Positions 1-42,400 of a stretch of 64,000 nucleotides of DNA are shown one piece after another. Position 1 is the stretch's first letter. Each line of letters opens with the position of its first letter. Source of the stretch: Ostrinia nubilalis (taxonomy: Eukaryota > Arthropoda > Insecta > Lepidoptera > Crambidae); NCBI RefSeq assembly GCF_963855985.1, contig NC_087092.1:16864001-16928000 (forward strand), written 5' to 3'. Under the pieces are notes generated by a model that did no database searches, was not told the origin of the DNA, and saw nothing but the letters and a program-made list of their open reading frames with translations. Made by a program: the position numbers and the translations under genes.

Positions 1-2555
1 GCGTTGTGACAAACGACGCCCGCCATACAGAATGCGATAATTAAGCGACAGTCGCTATTGCAAGACATTTCATAATATTTATCAACTCTCGGCGAACAGA
101 CTTTAGTCTCGTTGACGTTTGACCGTCACAAAATCTCCTTCCCGTGCCGCTCCCATACCTCGGACACTGACTGAGTTAAGCGATCTATAGTAAGAAGCTT
201 CAGAAGATTTTGAGTTGGAATCGAGTTTTGATTGTTCCAACTTTGCTTTTCCATACATTAATATGGATTTCCCGATCAACTTTACTTCCAAACTGCAATT
301 AGTGTTTCCTCGGACCATTCAATCAAACCCCGTTAATTTGGGCTTGTTTATTAAACCTATCTCGCAAGTCATACGCTTTCAATAAGTCCATTAGCGAACA
401 AGAGAGAAATAATTAATTTCTGTTCGAGCTAAAGAGGCTTAGCGAACACGTTCGTAAGCAATCAAATTTGGGGCGTACCGTATATTCATTTCTATAGCTA
501 GTGTACTTATACATACATAGACGTATTAGCATTTATGTCAATGGGACCGATTTCTACTCATTTTGGATTACCAACCCCTTAGAAAAGAGAGAACGTGACA
601 GTTCTAGTTTTATAATCTTATCGCTTTGTCCTTTTTGGGCATACTTGTTAACTACTCGCTCGCTCCGTGAACCGATCGCGAAATGGCACAAATGTTACTT
701 TCTCTAGGGAAGTTGGATTATGGTGCTATTTTATATTGACGTGGGGGTCTGGTAATTCGCGTACCTACTGGTCTACAACTACGTGAATTATCCAGCTATG
801 CAGCTAATTGCTCATAAGATAGGTCCCCTTAATTGATATTTATTGTCCGTGTTGCATATCTTTTCTTAAAGGTTAGGAAACCTTTTTTTGTCACTTGTCA
901 TTAGCTTTGCAATAGAGGGAAGTCGAACCTTAAATTCGAATTCCTCCTATGTTCTTCTGATTAATTTCGTTGCGGATCCAATGACAGTTTAACTTTCCTC
1001 TGGGACAAACATGGCCTTCACTGGTTGGGTTTTTATCGGCGGTCAAGCTGTAGATCCTGGCTACACAGGAGTTGCAGCGGTGGGAAGTAGAGGTGAGAAT
1101 AGTCTCGTACATTTGTTTATTTTGATACCTATTCGCCATTATACTCTACAGTTTAGGGTTAAATAATTTGTGATGGTTAAAACAATACTTGAAATAAAAC
1201 ACGTCGATATAAAAATATTAAATTTTAATTTTGTTAACTGATATGTCGTTACTTAAACTTAACACAGTATATTTTATTATCTAAATAAATGCACGTAATC
1301 ACTAATCAGTTATTTTCTTAATTAAAACAATTAAAATAAATCTAGTACGTATTATTAAACGTAACATTTAAAGCCGCACGACACGGTTCTAGCATATTAT
1401 GTAATAAAATTAATGGTAATAATTATTAATAATAGAGAACATTGTTTTGTTAAATTCTACATTTTCAGACGTAAATGCTTTTTGATAATTATAGGCATCT
1501 TAATTAGGTTTAACGTTAAAATCCAAATACCTATTTAAAAAATCTTAAATCAGTTAAAACCATGTCCGATTTTTTTATTAAAATTTCGAAATCAAAAACT
1601 ATTATTTTTATAACAAATAATGTATACCTTAGTAACACAGATAAAAAACTATATTAATAGTATCCAAATTAGTAAACCCGCAATAACTTTTAATATAGCT
1701 CTAAAAGCTTCCTAATCTTCTAATCGCAGGGGTTGTCAAAATTGGCCTTTACTTTGTGCTTGGCAATAATATAAGTTTTTGTCATGTTCCTTCATATTTT
1801 TTGTTAATCCATTATTACCCAGAGTGGTGAATTTATCGACAGCTGTCAATCAAATCAAATCTTTTAAACGAGTCGCGCTACAGAAAACATTCCTTTTCTT
1901 AGGCTGAGTGCATTTTGTATGGAGTTTGACAGATTTTTGACGTTTATCAAAGTCAGAGTAAGATCACAAAAGATGGTGCAACCCAGCCTTATTCTCTAAA
2001 TTCGTCCCCTCTCAACCACGTCAGCGGTTTTTAAAACAAAAGTTTCAGACATGAATGACACATGACCAAAGTCTTAACTCGAACCAACAATGACGTCATA
2101 GCTACAGCATAGAAAGGCTCAAACATGACGTCATCATGACTATAGGAAAGATTTCCTTTCTCACTTCCCCACTTTACTCCCACTGTTTTGTGTTTTTACC
2201 TAAAGTTTTAAGTTTCACCATCAATCCCAAATTTTTAAGTGACCCTAATGAAAACAAAATTCCTGATAAGTGTTACCATAGGGGTCACTTAAAAATCGGG
2301 GATTGATCGTGAAAACGGGCATTAGACATAATAACATGACATCATAGTTACATCATAGGTTTTGTTCCCCAGTCGATGTAGCACCTGATATCGTGCCCTG
2401 AGTGCCCGAGCAACTGCACAGGAGGACTTGATGAGTGCTGCTGACAACGCCACTCTTGTGGCGGGTTTTGGGCTGACACTGTGTAGGTTTGTTGTCGACA
2501 CGAAAAGAAGAAGAATATCATATTTACATATCTTAGAATATCTCTTCTCTCACTC
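1..2555. other. Gene-free stretch downstream of B3GLCT
   Basis: No supported gene. It holds one member of a dispersed repeat (about 65-215), a very AT-rich block (1140-1730), and the left duplicated flank of exon 11 (2040-2230). The piece at 2428-2512 also occurs inverted at 42592-42662. Confidence 0.5.
65..215 (+). repeat. Dispersed SINE-like repeat, copy 1
   Basis: Shares the order GACGTTTGACCGTCAC, CCCGTGCCGCTCCCAT, ACTGACTGAGTTAAGCG, GATCTATAG with 9870-10165, 12775-12925 and 44170-44290. No coding capacity is seen. The family has not been named here. Confidence 0.5.
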
Positions 2556-2696
2556 TCACAGCTCGTCCCGTCTCCACCGTTTCAGCGCCAGGTCGTCGTG
2601 CTGGAACCAGGTCGCGTATACTCGTAGAGGGTCGGGCGTGGAATGTCTATGGAAGGACACAGGCCGATCTCGGGCTAACACCTCGCGCGGATAGTC
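2556..2696 (-). pseudogene. B3GLCT exon 11, second copy (5' truncated)
   Basis: Starts at DYPREV and continues to RDEL and TGA with a few synonymous changes, but it lacks the acceptor and the first four codons. Flanking non-coding sequence (around 2050-2215 and 2740-3070) is duplicated too, so this is a tandem duplication of roughly 650 bp. Confidence 0.88.
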
Positions 2697-2835
2697 AAAA
2701 CAAAAGAAATCAGAAATATGACGTCGTAGCTATATAAAACCAAAGTCTCAGCTCGAACCTAGGCGTCGTAGTGACGTCATGATTATAGGAAAGATATTTC
2801 CTTTCGCACTTCCTCCCCACTTCTTTGTTTTTTTT

Positions 2836-3049
2836 TATAGTCTGGTCTGTGAGCTCGTAGAATTTTGTCCAATGACCCCAAGCTACCCATTCTTATCGCT
2901 CGCGCGTAATTATGTTGCTATCGCGCTCGCACACTCACTGCGGGTGCCAGTCGCACAGTCGCAACAGAAATATAATTACGCGCGAGCGACAAGGAAGGGT
3001 AGCTAGGGGTCATTGGACAAAGTTCTACGTGCTCACGGACCGGGCTTTA
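2836..3049. mobile_element. hAT-type MITE, copy 1
   Basis: A fold-back element with long terminal inverted repeats (GGTCCGTGAGCACGTAGAA type) and a palindromic core (TTATCGCTCGCGCGTAATTA type). Related copies lie at 6320-6533, 39094-39289 and 43435-43526. This one lies in the duplicated block beside exon 11 of B3GLCT. Confidence 0.75.
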
Positions 3050-3122
3050 CCTAAAGTTTTAAAGTCTCAGACATAATAATGTGACATCATAGTTACATAT
3101 CTTAGAATATCTCCTCTCTCTC

Positions 3123-34883
<31,761 letters not shown>

Positions 34884-36340
34884 TTTTGGATAGAATCAAC
34901 GCTATGAAAAGGCAACAACAAAACTTATGATACTAAATATTATAAATAATTCACAATTTAGGAAAATTAAATAATCATGTTGGTGAAATATTTGTTTGTT
35001 GGTAAATAATAATGCTACTTAAAAATAGTGATCTGTGAATAATAAATGTCAAAATTGGAACCGGTTTTTCAACTGTCAGTGTCACGTTGATAATTGTTCC
35101 GAATTTTATTCAACAGTAAGATCAAGGTAATTTATTACAAATATTATCTCAAAATACCTATAACAAACAACCAAATTATTAATAAATTAGCATACGTTTT
35201 CTATTTTGTAAAAAAAAATATTCAATTTTAAAATTACGTGAAAATGAACAGAGCCAGTAAAACAAAACTCAAACTCATACAATATAAGGATGTACGCACA
35301 TGATTTCTATCGATATTATTACCCGACTGCGCAAGAAGGAGGGTTAGGTTTTTTGTTTTTTTAATTGTAAATGATGGCGATGCGTATTATTTAAAGAAAA
35401 CTCACGAACAAAAATCAAAACAATTAAATGCTATCATAATAGCGGGGTAAAACACGCGCTAGAGGCGTGTTTTTCCCTACATAACCAACAAAAGCATATT
35501 GTCAGCATTCAACAATGTTGTTTAATGTTGAAAATATTTTTCTTCATTGTGTCATAGAATATTTAATTTTATGTAGTTAATAGAATCGGGGTAATTAATT
35601 TACAAATGTTTGCATTAACATTTACTCTATTGAAAGAAATGCAGTAGGTGTTTATCGAAAACCATGTGAAAAAAAAAACATTGTGGCAAATGTGTTGTAA
35701 TTATTTATTACGTGGCTGCGTGGAAGGGATAATATTTTATTGAGATTCCTTTATAATTAAAAGCTAAAACTACCGATAAGTTGGGATAAACTTCTTGCTT
35801 CACTATTTGACAGTGACAGACGTCAGTCAGAGTATATAATATTCGAATTTCGATTAATTCGATTCGTCTCTCTCTCTCTCACTTGCTCTCACTCAGCTCA
35901 GCAGTTTTCGTAAAAAATAAAAATGTAGTATTTTTGAACTGTTTTGAAGAAGACAAGAAGAGATATGAATTAAAAATTTAGTAGATTGAATCGTAATTGA
36001 ATTAAATTGAACATAACTTTTACTGTGAAAGTATTTTTCCTACGTCTACAGTAACAATAAAAGTGCATGACATAATTAGGTACGTCCAAAGTTCTTGTAG
36101 ATAGCAAAGTCCCAAGGTACAAACTTTATCACCAGAATTGTAAATAGGTCATGAATATGTAAAGGCTTAGGTTTATCTACTATTACTTAACTTGCTTTAT
36201 CTGGTATCTATCGTAATTGTGATAATAATACATACAATATTTCTTAGTGAATAATGAATAACTGCATAAACTTTTTAGCTCCTCACAAACTGGGCAGTGC
36301 CAGTGGAGTGTAATTGTTTTTTCATACATAAATCGACAAA
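34884..36340. promoter_or_regulatory. Divergent intergenic region between B3GLCT and ACOX3
   Basis: 1,457 bp separate the two start codons, so both 5' UTRs and promoters must lie here. A TATATAA-like stretch at 35834-35841 upstream of a CT-rich initiator-like region is a possible ACOX3 promoter element. A hairpin (AAAACACGC ... GCGTGTTTT) lies at about 35452-35476. The transcription starts are not known. Confidence 0.5.
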
Positions 36341-36499
36341 ATGGAACCAAAAAAGAGAGAGTATGTATCGGATGAGCAGCTGAAGCAGTATTTCCCCGAT
36401 TTACCCACGGGGAAGCTAGATGACTACAGAAAAAAGGCCTCTTTCGATTGGCGTCGTATGAAGTTGGTTTATGATGACTTAGAATCCATTGATTTAAAG
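36341..36499 (+). CDS. ACOX3: ACOX3 exon 1
   Basis: ATG in the context ACAAAATGG, 53 codons ([12 protein letters not shown] to SIDLK), donor GTAAGT, phase 0. It contains [10 protein letters not shown], the conserved start of the acyl-CoA oxidase N domain. Confidence 0.93.
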
Positions 36500-39400
36500 G
36501 TAAGTTCAGTTTGTTTTTAAACCTTTTGTTATTTTAAAAGTATAATTTTGGTATCTCACCATTGGTTGTGAAATTAACATCCAACCAAATAAGTTTCAAA
36601 ATATTTGTTTTTATTTTCAAAACCCTACAACATTGAGTTGGACCAGTAAACATTTTTACACAGTATGACATTTATTTTAATTTCTCTCAATTATCTTTAA
36701 AATGTTTTGTAGCATAGAATATGGAAGTTTTTTGAAGAGACCCCAGTTTTCAAACATGCAGACAAATCTGTTTCACTGGATGAAGAGAGGCACATTGCTA
36801 TCAAACGCATGTACTCTGTCCAAAATGAGGCGTTCCTGCCAATCGATAAAGTGAGTAAACAATGTTTTTCAACATAATTTTGAGATGTCCCAAACACAAA
36901 AGTATAAAAAATTCAGAAGTAAGGATAGAGGTGACTGAATTTTGTTTTTAATTACAATTTGAAACAAATTTTCAGTTGGTAATGAACCCACAATGCTACG
37001 AAGCTGAAACTGAGGCTATGTTCATGTATGACAGCTCGATGACCGTAAAACTGTCATTGACATTCCGTATGTGCTCCAACGTTATCCGTGGAAACGGCAG
37101 ACCAGTTCACTCTCAAATCCTGGATGATCTAGAGTCTGGCGAAATTGGTGGTTGCTTTGCGTTGACAGAGGTGGCTCATGGATCAAACGCTAAAGGAATG
37201 AGGACTACAGCCACTTATGTGCCGGAGAAGAAGCAGTTTGTGATCCACACACCAGACTTCGAAGCAGCCAAGTTTTGGGTTGGTTGTTTAGGTAAGTTAG
37301 ATTTTTTTTAGTAAAGAAATATTTTAATTTTCAGTCCCATAAGAAGAAAAATGAACACTTATAATTTTATAATATCGAATATTTTAGATACTCCAGATAA
37401 AGCTTTTACTTCCAAATAAGAAACTTTTTCATTATTTTGCTGAGTCATTGTTTGTAGGAGGTATTAGTATTGTAAGTAGAGAATTCTAACAAGATACACA
37501 AGCAATTTAGCAAAATATGTTTTTCTATGAAACTATTGCCTTAAAAATATCACTTGGTATTATTGTTATCATGGTATTACAAAGTTTTATCATAATATTA
37601 TAAGCATACTAAATATTTATACCTAATCATTTTATCTCCATGATATCAAAATAGTTAAAGAACACTCAGGGTAAGATAAGCGATATTGGGGGTAAAATTA
37701 AAGTTTATATTAAGATAATATTTTTTACACCAACTTACTACATACAATTAGGTTAGCTAATAATAGTAGACTAGTTCAACAATAGCCGCGACATTTGAAC
37801 TCAGGGCAACACAGATAAATGCGTGCGCGCATTATGCGTACGCCTAAGTCATTGACCCACAAGGCTTAGTTTCATTTAGATTGCTTTGATTTCATTATTA
37901 GTGACTATTTATTTAATTAATAACTTAATTTTGCTATATGTATAAAGGGATAAAATACTATTTATACGTTTGTTTTGGTGTAAGTGTACGTACACCTACT
38001 AATCACTCAATCGGAATTTATTTAATCTTATCAAGGAATATTTTTTCTACTTTGCCTGATGCTATGGCATGTGAGAGGTATTGACATGTGTGTGTGAATA
38101 ATCACACTTCATAAAGTTGTTTGGCATCTCAATCAATGTAATAACAAATTATTGTGCCTATTGCGTGACACGGTGTATATTTTGCTCTCTAGTCGTTTTC
38201 GCATGGTTTTAGTAAAGTCATCGCAAAGTTCACCTAAAATCTATAAGCTGAAGTGACCCTTATAGAGTTGGCTTTGAGTTATGTACTTTTACAATATTCA
38301 TTTAGGCACATCCAAACTCGAATTTATGCAAATCACAACAATTAAAATTCCTTCTGTCATTGTTAACATTACTTCGCCAGTTTGGTAATTAATTTGTTGA
38401 AATTAATTATCATGCTACTATTGGTACTGTTTAAAAAACGATGCAAGTAAAAGCCAAAAAGTATAAGGGAGCTCCAATGATATTATATAAAAACATTTAT
38501 AATATCATTGGGGAGCTCACAGACAAGCGACAGTATAAGTATCGGTGACTGCGTGATACTGATGTCGGCGACAATCGCCGACGACAGATATTCAAATTAG
38601 ACTGTCGCCGACGCATCGCGAATACCGACAATCGCCTATAGTCGCTGATCGTAGCCTACCACTATCGCAAGCAGTCGCCGACATAATAATCTCTCATCTA
38701 TGAGCTCTCTTAGGTATACCTACAGTTTGTAAATTGTAAACTTACTTGATTTTAACTCATACCAGGCTGCTAAGTATAAGTTAGAGGTCGAGAGTTTGAT
38801 CCCTGCACAAAATATTATTTCTGTGCATGAACAAAATTGTCTGTTTGTATTGTTCTGGGTTTTTCTGTTTATTTCAGAAATGTAGGTATGCTTAAATTAC
38901 CTGTTTTTTGCATATAAACGTAACTAGTGAAATTCTTATGGCACAGTTACACTATGCGCGAAGTTGATCAAATCAGATAGTGTAAACATGCACTTCATTT
39001 CGTTTTGCCATGCATCGCTCATACTTCCGTGCGCGTGTTCGCGCTTGTGTTCGATTAAGTTTGCGCAGTGTAACTGTACCATTATGTAGCAACTAAAGCC
39101 TGGTCCGTGAGCACGTAGAATTTTGTCTAATGACCCCTATCGCGCGTAATTATGTTGCTGTCGCGCTCGCACACTCACTGCAGGCGCCCGTCGCACAGTC
39201 GCGACAGCAATATAATTGTGCGCGAGCGATAAGGATGGGTAGCTTGGGGTCATTGGACAAAATTCTACGTGCTCACGGACCAGGCTTTAGTAGCAACAAA
39301 TATGAAAAGAGATATGACAGACGAATGACAATATTTTTACAGGCAAATGCGCGACCCACGCGATTCTCTACGCGATGTTATACTCCGAGGGAAAGAACCA

Positions 39401-42400
39401 CGGCCTCCACATGTTTGTGGTGCCGATCAGGGACCCGAAGACCTTGAAGCCCTATCCTGGAGTGACTGTCGGGGACATCGGAGAGAAGATCGGGCTTAAT
39501 GGGATTGATAATGGGTGAGAGATAACTGTTAAAAATTAAATTCCCACCTTTCGTTCCCACCGCTGCAACTCCTGTGTAGCCAGAATCTACAACTTGACCG
39601 CCAATAAAAACACAATCAGTGAAGGATAACTCTTAATAAGAGTCTTGGACTAGATTTAGCTTTGTGCAATCTTGCTCCATCATGAAGGGCCAAAGACGCC
39701 ATATTATTCATGGTAGCCACGATAGCTGGCCAGTTTATAAGGATGCGCCTTGATTTTATCTAGCTATACTGTGTTCAAATATTGGATTTTGGACCACTAC
39801 ATTAATAATTTCCTTTAAAGACCAGAGGTGGAATTGTGTAAAGCAATCGTTATCATTTGACAGTTCATAACGTACGATAAAGTCAGTTAAACAAAGCGTT
39901 TGACAGAATAATCGTACATTATGAACTGTCAAATGATAACGATTGCTTTACACAATTCCACCTCAGAAAACCGAATTATTATTCATTATTTCATGTCAAC
40001 TGTCTAATAATGCATCTTGTGATACTCATATACGCTAATGAGTTAGGTAATTGACACGTATGAACTCTAAATAAGACATTTGAATACTAAATGACATTTC
40101 CAAATTAATTTAACATGCAAAATTATGCTAATTTTGTATTATTTTTTGTACTAGCAGCCGCCCGCGACTTCGTGCGCGTGGACTCCGTTTTACCCCTTTG
40201 GGAGTTGAATTGTGCAAAATCGCGTCTTATTGAACCCCATAACCCATGCAAAATTTGAGACTCCTAGCACTTGTAGTTTCTGAGATTTCGTGATGAGTGA
40301 GTCAGTCGGTGACTGTTCGCTTTTATACATAACTAGCTTTCCGCCCGCGGCTTCACCCGCGTGGAATTTAGTCTGTCACAGAAAAACTTTATCGCGCGTG
40401 TCCCTGTTTCAAAAACCGGAATAAAAATTATCCTATGTCCTTTCCCGGAACTCAAACTATATCTATGCCAAATTTCAGAAAATCGGTTTAGTGGTTTAGG
40501 GGTGAAAGACAGACAGAGTTACTTTCGCATTTATAATATTAGTATAGCTGTAATGTATTTGTAGGTTTGTGATGTTCGACAACTACCACGTGTCCAAAGA
40601 CGCGGCGTTGGACAAGCTGGGCGGCGTGGACGACGATGGGAACTACATGACGCCCTTCAAGGACCCCAACAAGAGGTTTGGGGCTTCCATGGGTATTCTG
40701 TCAGGTAAGATGAATGAAATCGTAAAATTCTTACGACACAGTTAGTCCAGTTTTACAGTATCAAGATCTTTTGTTTGATGGGGAACCCTCCTTCCTCCCC
40801 AAGGTTATTATTATGAATAAATAATCTGAATGTATTGTCATTTGTCAAAGGATCTAAAAAACTTTTGATCAGATTCAATGATTAGTCAATTAAGCTGGTA
40901 AACAATTAATAACGTCATAGCTTCTTAAAACAACAGCAATGCAACATCTATGGCGACACCAAATTTTGAAAGCTCATAAAATGTGTTAATTTATTGGATG
41001 GATGTCAACTTCTATCAACTCAATGTTGTACATTTTTAGGAGGGCGAGTGCACATCACGACGATATCCACTGCGTACCTTCAAAAGGCCATCGTTATCGC
41101 CACCAGATACTCCGCTGTTCGGAGGCAGTTCGGACCTGATGACAGCTCCGAAGAAATGCCGGTGTTGGAGTATCAGCAACAGGTGAGATATAGAGCTAGC
41201 TACTTTTCAACAGCCATCTACCGTCGAATATAACAGTTCAGTTAAGTATTTACATTTACTGTCGAGGTCTCTCGAGAAAAATTGTGTAATGTGTATTGTT
41301 AGTTAGCACACCTCGTTTTTTTTTGTTTCTGGCAACCCGTTGCTATAAGTGTTGCCTGTTGAAAAATACATAACATTGTTCTACTGGATTGAAAGTATTC
41401 AACCAGTTGAAAAAGAATGTTAATTTCAATTGTTACTCGCATTTCAGCAAATAAGACTTCTGCCATACTTGGCATCCACGTACGCGATGCGCATTTTCTG
41501 CAACTGGTTCAGCGAGGCGCACGTCACAATGGTCATCAACGGGTATGCTGGTAAGTGTCCCAAATACACACTTAATAAAAATACAATCGGTGATAGACTG
41601 TTCGTAGAAGTAGGGAGGTTAGCGTTTGGTGATTGCGTTAAAACAATCTCTTTCCGCTTCCAGGCGCAGACGACAACGCGGCAAACCGCGGCGTGGAGAT
41701 GCACGCGCTATCGTCGGCCGTGAAGCCAGTGTTCGGGTGGGCCGCGCGCGATGGAATCCAGAACTGCCGCGAGTGCTGCGGCGGACACGGATATTTAAAA
41801 GGTAAGCTTCAACTTCTACATAATGGAAATGATGTTGGCACAAATAAGAGCCGTTTGATAGAAACAGGATAGTGCCTAGCCCTGACAAAGAGCTGTTTTG
41901 TTGCAATCACTTCACAGAAGTACAAAACACAGAAACAAGATGATAGACGGGCAAGGCAAATCAGTTAATATCTCCCAGTGAGATGAATAACATGTGATTC
42001 CGGCAAAGCAGAATAGCTTTCCATTTGACAAATGAACAAATATGCTACTAATGAACAATTAATATGCCACCATCACTCACACTCACACATCATCAACACT
42101 CCTCCAATTGTTTCTGGTAAATAAGAGAAGGTGTACTCTGATGGTGATAATGATTTCTGCATTGTAAATTACAAAGTATGTATTCTTGTAAATGAACGAT
42201 TATTTTACTTCCATTCCAGCCGCAGGCATCGGTGACCTTCGCAACGATAACGACGCGAATTGCACTTACGAGGGCGAGAACAGTCTACTTCTGCAGCAGA
42301 CCAGCCGCTGGCTGCTTTCCGTGTGGGCAGCACGAGGTCGCATCAACCCCGCGGATTACCCGTACGGGACACTGACGTTCCTGAACGGAGCTGATAAAGT

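Noticed and set aside
2428..3006. Plus-strand open frames of 75-88 codons
   Set aside because: They are antisense to the duplicated last exon of B3GLCT or lie in a MITE.
35834..35841. Firm TATA-box promoter for ACOX3
   Set aside because: TATATAA is common in AT-rich DNA and no start-site evidence exists; kept only as a possibility in the intergenic entry.
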